Assembly (NCBI RefSeq): GCF_900129875.1
Contig: NZ_FQXC01000012.1
Coordinates: 1 to 40,255, forward strand
Direction of reading: 5' to 3'
Length of the DNA stretch: 40,255 nt
From: Marivita hallyeonensis
GTDB lineage: Bacteria; Pseudomonadota; Alphaproteobacteria; Rhodobacterales; Rhodobacteraceae
The notes beneath the pieces are model-generated. The model worked only from the letters and a program-made list of their open reading frames with translations. It had not been told where the DNA came from and made no database searches. Position numbers and translations under genes: made by a program. Of this stretch, positions 18,318 to 26,541 are shown piece by piece. Numbering within the stretch: the stretch's first letter is position 1; each line of letters opens with the position of its first letter.

Positions 18318-19358
18318 TCACGCCTTCACCCCCAAACGCTGGCCAACCCCATCGCGGTCCTGCAGCGCCTGCCACCAATCGCGGTTGTCGAGATACCAGC
18401 GCACCGTGCGCCGCAGCCCTTCCTCCAGGGTCACAGACGGGCGCCAGCCCAGCTCGTCGCGCATGCGCTTGGGGTCAATCGCATAGCGCAGGTCATGCCC
18501 GGGGCGGTCGGTGACAAACGTAATCAGCCGATCATGCGGTGCGCCCTCTGGCACCATCTCGTCCATCAGCGCGCAAATCATGCGGACCAGGTCGATATTC
18601 CGCGCTTCATTCTCGCCGCCGATATTGTAGGACCGGCCCACCTGCCCCCGCTGCACCACCGTCAGCAAAGCATCGGCATGATCCTCCACATAAAGCCAAT
18701 CGCGCACATTCTCGCCTGCGCCGTAAACCGGGATCGGCTTGCCCGCCAAGGCGTTCAGGATCACCACCGGGATCAGCTTTTCCGGAAAATGATACGGCCC
18801 GTAATTGTTCGAACAGTTCGACAGCACCACCGGCAGCCCATAGGTGTGATGCCATGCCCGCACGAGATGATCGGAGGACGCCTTGGACGCCGAATAGGGC
18901 GAGCGCGGATCGTAGGGCGTCGTCTCAGAAAACTGGCCCTCCGCGCCCAGAGAGCCGAAGACCTCATCGGTCGAGATATGGTGGAACCGGAACGCCTCTG
19001 ACCGGCCCTTTCCTTCCCAATACCCCCGTGCCGCCTGCAGCAAGGTGTAGGTCCCGATCACATTCGTCTCGATAAACGCCCCCGGCCCGTCGATGGACCG
19101 GTCGACATGAGACTCCGCTGCCAGATGCATCACCGCGTCCGGCGCATGGTCGGCAAACACAGTCTCTAACAGGGCCGCATCGCGGATATCGCCCTGCACA
19201 AAGCGATACCCGGGCGCATCCGCCACAGAGGCCACATTGTCGAGACAGGCCGCATAGGTCAGCGCATCGAGGTTGACCACCGCGTGCCCCTGCCCGATCG
19301 CCTGCCGCACCACGGCAGAGCCAATGAACCCCGCTCCGCCTGTCACCAAAAGCTTCAC
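18318..19358 (-). CDS. rmlB: RmlB: dTDP-glucose 4,6-dehydratase
   Basis: 346-residue dehydratase forming dTDP-4-keto-6-deoxyglucose. [17 protein letters not shown] at residue 5 binds NAD. The dehydratase triad is visible as STDEVFG (Thr130, Asp131, Glu132) and the catalytic YSASK (Tyr155, Lys159). [17 protein letters not shown] and [13 protein letters not shown] are diagnostic of RmlB. It overlaps rmlC by four bases. Product goes to rmlC next to it. Confidence 0.97.
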   Translation of the reverse strand: MKLLVTGGAGFIGSAVVRQAIGQGHAVVNLDALTYAACLDNVASVADAPGYRFVQGDIRDAALLETVFADHAPDAVMHLAAESHVDRSIDGPGAFIETNVIGTYTLLQAARGYWEGKGRSEAFRFHHISTDEVFGSLGAEGQFSETTPYDPRSPYSASKASSDHLVRAWHHTYGLPVVLSNCSNNYGPYHFPEKLIPVVILNALAGKPIPVYGAGENVRDWLYVEDHADALLTVVQRGQVGRSYNIGGENEARNIDLVRMICALMDEMVPEGAPHDRLITFVTDRPGHDLRYAIDPKRMRDELGWRPSVTLEEGLRRTVRWYLDNRDWWQALQDRDGVGQRLGVKA

Positions 19359-19918
19359 GTCTTACTCCACTCAAACGGGCTGTCGATATCCGCCAAGGCA
19401 GGCGCGTCTGCATCCTTCTCCGACAGGATCGGGTCCCCTGTCAGACCCCAGTCAATCCCGACGCTGTCCCAGCGCACGGCCCCTTCGGCCTCGGGCGCAT
19501 AGTAGCCGGTGCATTTGTAGACAATCTCGGTGTCAGGCGCCCGCGTCACAAACCCATGGGCAAACCCCTCCGGCACCCAAAGCTGCCGCCCGTTCTCGGC
19601 CGTCAGGTCAACGCCCACCCAGGACCCATAGGTCGGAGACCCGCGCCTTATGTCGACCGCCACATCCCAGAGCGCCCCGCGCCCGCAGCGCACCAGCTTG
19701 CCCTGCCCCTTGGGCGGGGCCTGGTAGTGCAGCCCGCGAATGGTGCCGACCTCGGCCGAGAGCGAATGGTTGTCCTGCACGAACTCCGGCATGATCCCCG
19801 CCACCTCGCGCAGGCGGGCCTTGTTCCAGGTCTCGGCAAAAAAACCCCGGTCATCCCCGAACCGCCGGGGCGTCAGGATCAAAAGCCCCTCGAGGGCGGT
19901 TTTCTCGACCGTCAACAT
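19355..19918 (-). CDS. rmlC: RmlC: dTDP-4-dehydrorhamnose 3,5-epimerase
   Basis: 187-residue cupin epimerase. The active-site region [19 protein letters not shown] carries His64 and Lys74; [12 protein letters not shown] and [12 protein letters not shown] are family marks, and [11 protein letters not shown] closes the fold. The start codon at 19918 shares its A with the repA stop (TGATG), so repA and rmlC are likely translationally coupled and carried on one mRNA. The rml operon therefore has no obvious promoter of its own before rmlC. Confidence 0.96.
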   Translation of the reverse strand: MLTVEKTALEGLLILTPRRFGDDRGFFAETWNKARLREVAGIMPEFVQDNHSLSAEVGTIRGLHYQAPPKGQGKLVRCGRGALWDVAVDIRRGSPTYGSWVGVDLTAENGRQLWVPEGFAHGFVTRAPDTEIVYKCTGYYAPEAEGAVRWDSVGIDWGLTGDPILSEKDADAPALADIDSPFEWSKT

Positions 19919-20916
19919 CAGCCGTCCTTCTGCGTCTTCACCCAGGCAAGGAACGCGGCATCGGGGTTTTTCAACCGCACCCGCCCCGTGTCATCCCACC
20001 ATGTCAGCCAGCGCGCCTGCAACCCGTAGACATCTGCCCCCGGCTTCAGCGCTTTCGCCATCTCCAGCGTGTCCTCCGATAAAATCGGGGCCTCAATCGG
20101 GCGCGGTTTGGTCCGCCGCGTGACAACAAGCACATCACCCTCGCGTTCGCTCAGGGAATAGTCCGGCAAATGGTCCGTCGCGATCATCTTGCGCACCGCC
20201 GCCCGGAACACCCGTACCGGCGCGGCAGAGCCCGCCTTGAGATGCAGCACCGGGATCGAGATCGCCCATTCCGCCTGCCGCCCGCAATGCTTGCGCGCCA
20301 ATTCGTAGACCCGCCGCTCCAGCGGTTTCCTGAGCCGGAAGTAATCCCGGCTTAGCGTCAGCACCGAGCGCGCGCAGACCGCGCGGTAGAGCCAGTCCGA
20401 GAGCGTCACCGTCACGCTGATCATCCGCCCGCCTTTCGACCGGCGCAGGATCTCCCAGCTCTCGATCAACCCGAAGCCCCGCGTCGCCTCGACCCCTCCG
20501 GTCTCCAGGTTCGTGGTGATCCGCGTCCCCGCCAGCCGCTCGAACCCCTCACGCAGACGGGCATAGCTGTCGCCCCCGGTATCCCGGTTCGTCGCCACCA
20601 GAAGATCATGCGCCTTGAGCGTCAGGGTCCGGCTCACGGCCCGACCCGCGTTCATCGCCGCCACCAGCTGGCTGATGCAATAGATCAGGATATCCTTGTC
20701 ATGGATCGTCGCCCGCCCCTTCACCGACGGCGTGACCTGCACCTCCACCCCGTTATGGGCGTAGCTCAGCACCCGGGTGTCGGGCCGCGTCGACAGCGAA
20801 AAGATCGGATGCTCCATGCTGGCCAGATCATCCTTGGGCGAGACCCCGAAGAGGTCACACACGAAGAAATCGCCCGTCGGGTGCCGGTCGGGCAAAAGCC
20901 CCTCTGTCCCTGCCAT
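19918..20916 (-). CDS. repA: RepA-type plasmid replication initiator
   Basis: 332-residue protein of the replication initiator protein A family used by roseobacter RepA-type replicons. Characteristic stretches are FSLSTRPDTRVLSYAHNG, DKDILIYCISQLVAAMNAG, LKAHDLLVATNRDTGGDSY, LREGFERLAGTRITTNLETGG and LRKPLERRVYELARKHCG, a winged-helix initiator core. It would bind the iterons at 21044-21109, about 130 bases upstream of its start, and open the origin. parA and parB are divergent on the other side of the origin. Fusion of the replication gene to the rhamnose operon by a one-base overlap is notable. The subgroup (RepA-I in the biofilm plasmids) is inferred from the rml context. Confidence 0.9.
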   Translation of the reverse strand: MAGTEGLLPDRHPTGDFFVCDLFGVSPKDDLASMEHPIFSLSTRPDTRVLSYAHNGVEVQVTPSVKGRATIHDKDILIYCISQLVAAMNAGRAVSRTLTLKAHDLLVATNRDTGGDSYARLREGFERLAGTRITTNLETGGVEATRGFGLIESWEILRRSKGGRMISVTVTLSDWLYRAVCARSVLTLSRDYFRLRKPLERRVYELARKHCGRQAEWAISIPVLHLKAGSAAPVRVFRAAVRKMIATDHLPDYSLSEREGDVLVVTRRTKPRPIEAPILSEDTLEMAKALKPGADVYGLQARWLTWWDDTGRVRLKNPDAAFLAWVKTQKDG

Positions 20917-21005
20917 AGGGTGCGCCTGTTCCTGCTCTGCTCGTATCCCGCGGTCCGCTTATCTGCCGACTCGGTATCGGGGTTTCAGTGACACCCAGCG
21001 TAAAG

Positions 21006-21109
21006 TTATCCACAGACCCCGTCCACGATTCTTGAGACAACAGCGTCGGATTGGAGTCGCCCGGTCGGAGGTTCGGAGTCACCCTTTCGGGGGTTCAGAG
21101 TCGCTACGC
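21006..21109. other. Probable replication origin: DnaA box and three 22-bp iterons
   Basis: TTATCCACA at 21006-21014 is a perfect DnaA box. It is followed by three imperfect direct repeats with an exact 22-base period: CGTCGGATTGGAGTCGCC.. (21044-21065), CGGAGGTTCGGAGTCACC.. (21066-21087) and CGGGGGTTCAGAGTCGCT.. (21088-21109). The shared core is GAGTCRC at 21054, 21076 and 21098. An AT-rich stretch (TGTTTTTTCCTTTTATTGG, about 21121-21139) lies next to them. The whole sits in the 455-base gene-free region between repA and parA, which is where RepA-type replicons keep their origin. Confidence 0.75.
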
Positions 21110-21297
21110 TTCGATCAAGTGCTGTTTTTTCCTTTTATTGGAACGGGATAGCGAGATCGAACTTGGACCGTAACGGATAACTAACGATACTTAACAAGCA
21201 CCGATATCCAGTCGCACATCGCTCCAAAGGCCCCCACTTCGATACCAACCCTTTGGATTTGCAAAGAAAAGCCACTCGTGTTGCGGTTTTTCTTCCA

Positions 21298-21337
21298 TGT
21301 GCGCGGTTTTCTGGTAGTCTGGCGAAAAGAGCGCACA
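21298..21337. promoter_or_regulatory. Inverted repeat before parA
   Basis: TGTGCGC (21298-21304) and GCGCACA (21331-21337) are perfect 7-bp complements, with partial pairing inward (GGTTTTC/GAAAAG). The site lies 35 bases before the parA start. ParA proteins of this size commonly repress their own operon through an operator near the promoter; that is the inference. Confidence 0.3.
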
Positions 21338-21371
21338 CGCAGAGGTGCGGATCAGGCGACAAGAGCAGCAG

Positions 21372-22760
21372 ATGACACCGGATCAGGCCCTTCCTCCGTA
21401 TTTTAACATCCATCCCGACGACGCGTTAGGCGCTTTGGGCGCCCCCACCACCACACAGGATTTCGCCCGCATCGCCAAGGCCTGCGAAGCCGGGCGTCAG
21501 GATCTCGCCAGCCGTGGCCTGGAAGACAACGGCCAGCGCACCCTGCGCCTTTTCTCCACCTGGGAAATCACCCGCTACCTGATCCCCGTCGCCACCGGCC
21601 ATTTCCGCCGCGTGCTCAAACAGAACCCCGACCTGCCGCAAGGCCGCAGCGAAACCTCCGGAGGCGCCAAGTGGTTCACTTTTGACGAGGTGCTGCGCCT
21701 GCGCGCCCATTTCGCCGCCGAAGGATCGAAGACCAAGGAATACCTCCCCTACCGCCCCGCCGGTCAGCCCGCCAAACTGGTGGCGGTTGCGAACTTCAAA
21801 GGTGGCGTCGGCAAGACCTCGACCGCCGCGCATCTCGCCATGTCCGCCGCCCTCGACGGCTACAAGGTGCTGGTGATCGACCTGGATTCCCAGGGCTCCA
21901 TGAGCTCGATCTTCGGCGGCAAGGTCCAGGACGAATGGCAAACCGTCTTCCCGCTGCTCGCCCGCCACTACGCGCGCCACCTGCAGGGGGACAACCAGCG
22001 CCGCCTCGATCGGGGCGAGGCCCCCACCCCGCTCGACGACACTCTGTCGGATGCGCTCAAGACCGACGCGCACAGCCTCATCCAGAAAACCCACTGGCCC
22101 AATATCGATCTCATCGGCGCGCAGCTGAACCTCTACTGGGCCGAGTTCCAGATCCCCGTCTGGCGCATGGCCGCGCGGGGCTGGAAGCTCTGGGATGCGC
22201 TCACAGACAGCCTCGATCAGGACGGCATCCTCGATCAGTACGACGTGGTCTTTCTCGACACCCCCCCGGCGCTTGGCTATCTCACCATCAACGGGCTTGC
22301 GGCCGCCGATATCCTGCTGGTCCCCTTGGGCGCCTCCTTCCTCGAATTCGACTCGACGGGCCGCTTCTTCGACATGCTGCATTCCACCTTCGGCTCCATC
22401 GAAGAGGCGGAAAACATGGCCGCCCGCGCGCTTGGCCGCGAAGGTCTGTCCTTCCAATGGGACGCGGTGCGTGCGGTGGTCACCCGGTTCGACCCCAGCC
22501 AGCAGGCCGAACTTGCGGCTCTGATGCAGGCCTATCTCGGCCCCACGCTCTCGCCCCACCGGCAGGGCTTCACCGCGTTGATCGGTCAGGCCGGCGAACA
22601 GGTGCAGGGCATCTACGAGGCCGATTACCGCGATTTCAACCGCGAGACCTATGTGCGCGGCCGCGAAACCTTCGATGCCACCTACGCCGCCTTCAAACAG
22701 CTGCTCATCGGCAGCTGGCACCGCGACGTGCAGGCCACCAATGCCCATGCCGCGGAGTGA
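21372..22760 (+). CDS. parA: ParA partition ATPase
   Basis: 462-residue ParA, large form with an N-terminal extension of about 135 residues that includes a likely helix-turn-helix (TWEITRYLIPVATGHFRRVL). The deviant Walker A is AVANFKGGVGKTSTAAHLAM, followed by KVLVIDLDSQGSMSS. Walker B-like VVFLDTPPALGYLTINGL follows near residue 290. It moves plasmid copies apart with ParB bound at centromere sites. The ATG at 21372 is preferred to the in-frame GTG at 21345; neither has a strong ribosome-binding site. It is transcribed away from repA across the origin. A 143-base gap with a hairpin separates it from parB. Confidence 0.92.
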   Translation: MTPDQALPPYFNIHPDDALGALGAPTTTQDFARIAKACEAGRQDLASRGLEDNGQRTLRLFSTWEITRYLIPVATGHFRRVLKQNPDLPQGRSETSGGAKWFTFDEVLRLRAHFAAEGSKTKEYLPYRPAGQPAKLVAVANFKGGVGKTSTAAHLAMSAALDGYKVLVIDLDSQGSMSSIFGGKVQDEWQTVFPLLARHYARHLQGDNQRRLDRGEAPTPLDDTLSDALKTDAHSLIQKTHWPNIDLIGAQLNLYWAEFQIPVWRMAARGWKLWDALTDSLDQDGILDQYDVVFLDTPPALGYLTINGLAAADILLVPLGASFLEFDSTGRFFDMLHSTFGSIEEAENMAARALGREGLSFQWDAVRAVVTRFDPSQQAELAALMQAYLGPTLSPHRQGFTALIGQAGEQVQGIYEADYRDFNRETYVRGRETFDATYAAFKQLLIGSWHRDVQATNAHAAE

Positions 22761-22814
22761 GCCCATGTTCGCAGCGAAACGCCCCTGCTTCATCTTGCCC
22801 GTAAACTCCGGGGT

Positions 22815-22831
22815 TTGGGGCAGCGCCCCAA
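22815..22831. repeat. Hairpin between parA and parB
   Basis: TTGGGGC-AGC-GCCCCAA is a perfect 7-bp stem with a 3-base loop, 55 bases after the parA stop. Such GC hairpins recur in Rhodobacterales intergenic regions. It may reduce read-through into parB or be a repeat remnant. Nothing else was recognised in the 143-base gap apart from the parB ribosome-binding site. Confidence 0.4.
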
Positions 22832-22903
22832 TCCACCGCGCGCCACATGCACCGAACCTTTACCAAACGCGCAAAGCCTCCCACCCGGAAAAAGGAGGTC
22901 GCC

Positions 22904-23929
22904 ATGGCCAAGCGTAAACGCCTGACACCCGCCAACCCGGCCTATCTCGACACGCCCGCGCCCGAGACGAAGTCGATGTTCCAGACCCCCCGCGCCGCGC
23001 CCATCGCCGATGTGGCGCGCGACGCCTCCAGCACCGCGGCGCTGAACGAGATGGCCGACACGCTGGCCCGCGCCCGCGAGGATGGCCGCATGGTGGTGGA
23101 GCTGCCGCTCGACCAGATCGACATGGACCATCTCGTGCGCGACCGTCTCGTCGTGGAAGAGGCCGAGATGCGCACGCTCAAGACGTCGCTCAGGTCGCGC
23201 GGCCAGCAGACCCCGATCGAGGTCGTGGCGCTTGGGGGGGACCGCTATGGCCTGATCTCGGGCTGGCGGCGCTGTCATGCGCTGGCGCAGATCGCCGAGG
23301 AAGACCGTGATGACGCACCCACCGTGCTCGCGCTTCTGCGCAAGCCGGAAGAGGCCGCCGAGGCCTATCTCGCCATGGTCGAGGAAAACGAGATCCGCGT
23401 CGATCTCAGCTATTTCGAACGCGCCCGCATCGTGGCGAAGGCGGTCGAAGAGGGTGTTTTCGCAATGGAGCGCACCGCGCTGCAGGATCTCTTCCGCTCG
23501 GCGTCGCGCGCCAAACGGTCGAAGATCGGCAGCTTTCTTCCGGTCGTGCGCGCGCTCGACGGGCATCTGCGCTTCCCGCATGTGCTGAGCGAACGGCTGG
23601 GGCTGAGCCTGGCGCAGGCGCTGAACGACGATCCGGAGTTTGCCCAAAGCCTGCACGCCGCGCTGGCGCAGGCCGATGCCGACAGCGCAGAGGCCGAGAC
23701 CGCGGTGCTGACCAAGGCGCTGGCCCGTCAGGATCAGTCTCTAAAAGGCACATCAGAGACGAAATCAAAGGCATCCGGACCCGCGTTTCGCGACGAAACC
23801 ATCGGCGCGTTCACCTTGCGCCGTCACGCGGATGGCACCCTGTCGATCCTCGGAGCTTCCTGGCCCAAACGCATGGAATCGGACCTCAAGATGCTGCTCA
23901 AGGCCGCATCGGATCGTGTCGAAAAATAG
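22904..23929 (+). CDS. parB: ParB partition protein
   Basis: 341-residue centromere-binding protein. The ParB/Srx domain runs from about residue 65 (VELPLDQIDMDHLVRD, RGQQTPIEVVALGGDRYGLI, SGWRRCHAL, a variant of the GERRxRA box) through VEENEIRVDLSYFERARIV. The central helix-turn-helix follows (ALQDLFRSASRAKRSKI), and the C-terminal 50 residues (GAFTLRRHADGTLSILGA) form the dimer domain. AAGGAGG eight bases upstream fixes the ATG at 22904 and rules out the longer frame to 22847. The stop codon touches a compound palindrome (23929-23982) that is a candidate binding site. A degenerate version of the same palindrome lies inside the gene at 23785-23799. Confidence 0.92.
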   Translation: MAKRKRLTPANPAYLDTPAPETKSMFQTPRAAPIADVARDASSTAALNEMADTLARAREDGRMVVELPLDQIDMDHLVRDRLVVEEAEMRTLKTSLRSRGQQTPIEVVALGGDRYGLISGWRRCHALAQIAEEDRDDAPTVLALLRKPEEAAEAYLAMVEENEIRVDLSYFERARIVAKAVEEGVFAMERTALQDLFRSASRAKRSKIGSFLPVVRALDGHLRFPHVLSERLGLSLAQALNDDPEFAQSLHAALAQADADSAEAETAVLTKALARQDQSLKGTSETKSKASGPAFRDETIGAFTLRRHADGTLSILGASWPKRMESDLKMLLKAASDRVEK

Positions 23930-23982
23930 GTCCGCTTCGGCCCTAATGTTTCGCGCGCGAAACAATGGGTCCGGTCCGGACC
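23929..23982. promoter_or_regulatory. Three-palindrome element at the parB end, candidate parS
   Basis: A perfect 18-bp palindrome TGTTTCGCGCGCGAAACA (23947-23964) is flanked, three bases away on each side, by GGTCCGCTTCGGCCC (23929-23943) and GGTCCGGTCCGGACC (23968-23982), both palindromic around a 3-base or 1-base centre. The middle element resembles chromosomal parS (TGTTTCACGTGAAACA). A second copy with identical spacing is at 26473-26526 in reverse orientation. ParB binding is inferred; the outer palindromes could also act as terminator hairpins for parB. Confidence 0.6.
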
Positions 23983-24049
23983 TAATTCGGGGGCCCGGAG
24001 GCGTTGTCGCCTCCGCGGGTTTCCGTCCACGGAAACCACTCTCCCCCGG

Positions 24050-24066
24050 TTAAGCCCGCGTTAACC
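24050..24066 (+). promoter_or_regulatory. CtrA-like box upstream of the GT2+GT4 gene
   Basis: TTAAGCCCGCGTTAACC is a perfect TTAA-N7-TTAACC match. It points toward the glycosyltransferase gene and ends 52 bases before its start, a spacing suited to activation at the promoter. A further TTAA follows six bases later. Confidence 0.5.
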
Positions 24067-24118
24067 GTCTTTAAGCCATCCTTTCCGCCGTTCTGACGTC
24101 CGGAAAAGGGGTGTGCCC

Positions 24119-26452
24119 ATGTTCCTTCGCCTGCGGCCCCTCTATCGCCGCTATGTCCTGCACCATTTGCGGGTGCCCTTGGGCGCGGTCCGCTTTGTCG
24201 GCCATCCCGAGATGACGCTCTGGCTGCGGCAGGGGCGGGTCTGTATCGATGCGGGCGATGTGGTGCTCGAACACGGTGGCGCGCGGTCGGAAACCGGGTC
24301 CCTGCCCTTTGCGCCCGGGGCCGAGACGCGCGTTTCGCTGCGAAAACAACCGCTCGAGGCCGAGATCCTGCCCGCCCTGCCCCTGCCCCGCCTGATCCGG
24401 GCGCATGCCGCGCTCTGGCCCCGGCTGTGCCTGCGCGCGCTGAAGGTGCTGCCGCTTTTGCCACGGTCCCGCGATCCGCATATCCGCGCCCGGGCGGTGC
24501 GGCGGCTGGGCCTTGCCTCCGATCCGCCTGCCCCACCCCTGCACCTGCCGCCGGAGCGGGCGTCGCTCCGGTCGCTGGCCACGCCCATCGCCCTGATCCT
24601 GCCGGTGCACAATGCGACCCATCACGTCACCCGCTGTCTTGCCCGGATCGATCGTACGACCGATCTGCTCTGGCAGCTTGTGATCGTCGAGGACGGCTCT
24701 ACCGATCCCAGCCTGCGCCCGATGCTGGAGCGCTGGGTCGCCGCGCGGCAGAGTGCGACGCTGATCCGCCATGACCGCCCGAAAGGCTTCGCCGGATCGG
24801 TCAACGCCGCGCTCGATCAGCTTGGCGGGTTCGATGGGCCGGTGGTGCTCCTCAACTCCGATATCACGCTGCCAGACGGCTGGGCCTCGCGCCTTGTCGC
24901 GCCGATTCTGGCCGACGGGCTGGTGGCCAGCGTCACACCGCTCTCCAACGAGGGCGAACTGATGTCGGTGCCGCATATGAGCACCGGTGTTGCGCTGCGA
25001 AACGGGGAGGTCGACGCGGTGGATGCGGCGCTGGCCCCTTACGCGCGGCACAGCTGCCTGCCCGCCCTGCCCACCGGCACCGGCTTCTGCATGGCGCTGT
25101 CTCCGCATTGGCTGGCCGAGGTGCCGCGCTTCGACGAAAGCTTCGGGCGCGGCTACGGCGAAGAGGTGGACTGGTGCCAGCGCACCCGCGCCTTGGGCGG
25201 TCAACATGTGTGCCAGACCGGGCTGTTCGTCGGCCATGTCGGCGCCGCGAGTTTCGGCCGCCGCGCGCGTCAGGACCTGCGGGTCCGTGCGGGCCGCATC
25301 CTGTCGCAGCGCTGGCCGAGATTCGACACTGATGTGGCCCAAACCCTGTCCTGTGACCCGCTGGCCGGTGACCGTCTGCGCGCCGGACTGATCTGGGCCA
25401 AGATCCGGTGCAAGGGTGCGCTCCTGCCCGTCTACCTCGCCCACAGCCTTGGCGGCGGGACGGAGCGCTGGCTGGCGCAGCGGCTGGCGTCGCATGACCT
25501 GGCCGTGGTGCTGCGGGTCGGCGGCCCGCTGCGCTGGCAGCTTGAACTGCACAGCCCTGCCGGGGTGACACGGGGCGCGACTGACCGGTTCGCCGATATC
25601 CTGCAGCTGATCCGTCTGGGTGGTCCGCGGGATGTCGCGTATGTCTGCGGGGTCGGTGATCCGGCGCCCGAAGGGTTGCCGTTCCGTCTGCTTGATCTGT
25701 GCGCCGGAGGGCAGGGGCTCGAGATCCTGTTCCACGATTACTTCCCCGTGAATCGCGATTACACGTTTCGCAGCGAAGCGGAGGCGGACTGGCAGGCGCT
25801 CTGGCGTCCGGCGCTCGACCGGGCGGAGCATCTGACGGTGTTCTCCGAGGCGTCGCGCCATATCGTGGCCGCGTGTCATCCCGACCTTGCCCACAAGATC
25901 CGCCTGCGCCCGCACGGGCCGCTTGGTCCGGTGCCGCCGCTGACCCCGGCCCCGGCGGGACGTCCGGTGATCGGTGTGCCGGGCAATCTCAACGCGCAGA
26001 AGGGTGCGCAGGTGGTGACCGATCTGGCGCGGGTCTTTGCCCGCACCGGGGAGGCGCGGATTGTCGTGCTGGGAGAGGTGGCGCCCGATTGCGCCTTGCC
26101 CCGTTCGGTGACGGTGCTGGGTGGCTACCGGCTCGATGACCTGCCGCATCTGGTGGCGCGGCACGGGATCGGTGGCTGGCTGATCCCGTCGCTCTGGCCC
26201 GAGACCTTTTCCTATGTCACGCAGGAATCGCTGGCGACCGGGTTGCCCTGTCTCGGCTTCGATCTGGGCGGGCAGGGCGACGCGCTGCGGGCGGCGGAGA
26301 ACGGGCAGGTCGTTGCGCTGCGAAAAGATGGCAGTGCCGATCTCGACCGGCTTCTGGCGGCGCTGCGCGGATTGCCGGATTGGCCGGCGATACGGGAAGA
26401 TACAGGCTCTGTTTCGCCGCGACCCCTGTTCTGGAGGCGGGCGGGCGCGTGA
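24119..26452 (+). CDS. Two-module glycosyltransferase (GT2 + GT4-like)
   Basis: 777-residue protein. After about 150 residues with no recognised domain comes a GT2 module (about 155-390): IALILPVHNATHHVTRCL, LVIVEDGSTDPSLRPML, GFAGSVNAALDQ, LLNSDITLPDGW (the DxD-type metal site) and FGRGYGEEVDWCQR. The second half is GT4-like: VIGVPGNLNAQKGAQVV near 615 and PSLWPETFSYVTQESLATG near 690, the donor-binding end. It could add two sugars in turn, as in capsule polymerases. The ATG at 24119 is preferred over a GTG six bases earlier because of spacing to AAAAGGGG. The gene is bracketed by the two inverted parS-like elements. Sugar specificity unknown. Confidence 0.8.
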   Translation: MFLRLRPLYRRYVLHHLRVPLGAVRFVGHPEMTLWLRQGRVCIDAGDVVLEHGGARSETGSLPFAPGAETRVSLRKQPLEAEILPALPLPRLIRAHAALWPRLCLRALKVLPLLPRSRDPHIRARAVRRLGLASDPPAPPLHLPPERASLRSLATPIALILPVHNATHHVTRCLARIDRTTDLLWQLVIVEDGSTDPSLRPMLERWVAARQSATLIRHDRPKGFAGSVNAALDQLGGFDGPVVLLNSDITLPDGWASRLVAPILADGLVASVTPLSNEGELMSVPHMSTGVALRNGEVDAVDAALAPYARHSCLPALPTGTGFCMALSPHWLAEVPRFDESFGRGYGEEVDWCQRTRALGGQHVCQTGLFVGHVGAASFGRRARQDLRVRAGRILSQRWPRFDTDVAQTLSCDPLAGDRLRAGLIWAKIRCKGALLPVYLAHSLGGGTERWLAQRLASHDLAVVLRVGGPLRWQLELHSPAGVTRGATDRFADILQLIRLGGPRDVAYVCGVGDPAPEGLPFRLLDLCAGGQGLEILFHDYFPVNRDYTFRSEAEADWQALWRPALDRAEHLTVFSEASRHIVAACHPDLAHKIRLRPHGPLGPVPPLTPAPAGRPVIGVPGNLNAQKGAQVVTDLARVFARTGEARIVVLGEVAPDCALPRSVTVLGGYRLDDLPHLVARHGIGGWLIPSLWPETFSYVTQESLATGLPCLGFDLGGQGDALRAAENGQVVALRKDGSADLDRLLAALRGLPDWPAIREDTGSVSPRPLFWRRAGA

Positions 26453-26472
26453 CGGTTCGGGGGACCAAATTA

Positions 26473-26526
26473 GGTCCGGATCGGTCCTATTGTTTCGCAC
26501 GCGAAACATTGGGTCCGTTTCGGACC
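26473..26526. promoter_or_regulatory. Second three-palindrome element, inverted copy
   Basis: The central TGTTTCGCACGCGAAACA (26491-26508) is flanked three bases away by GGTCCGGATCGGTCC (26473-26487) and GGTCCGTTTCGGACC (26512-26526). Read on the other strand, the whole 54-base block matches the copy at 23929-23982 in order and spacing. It lies between the convergent ends of the glycosyltransferase (26452) and the ABC permease (26542). Candidate ParB site, possibly combined with a bidirectional terminator. Confidence 0.6.
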
Positions 26527-26541
26527 TATTTCTCGGGCGGG

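Noticed and set aside
21022-21043. Fourth iteron before the three repeats
   Set aside because: Its GAG core is two bases out of phase with the 22-base period and the remaining bases do not match.
22763-22917. Small frame starting MFAAKRPCFI between parA and parB
   Set aside because: It runs through a hairpin and over the parB start, has no ribosome-binding site and no protein-like pattern beyond the first residues.
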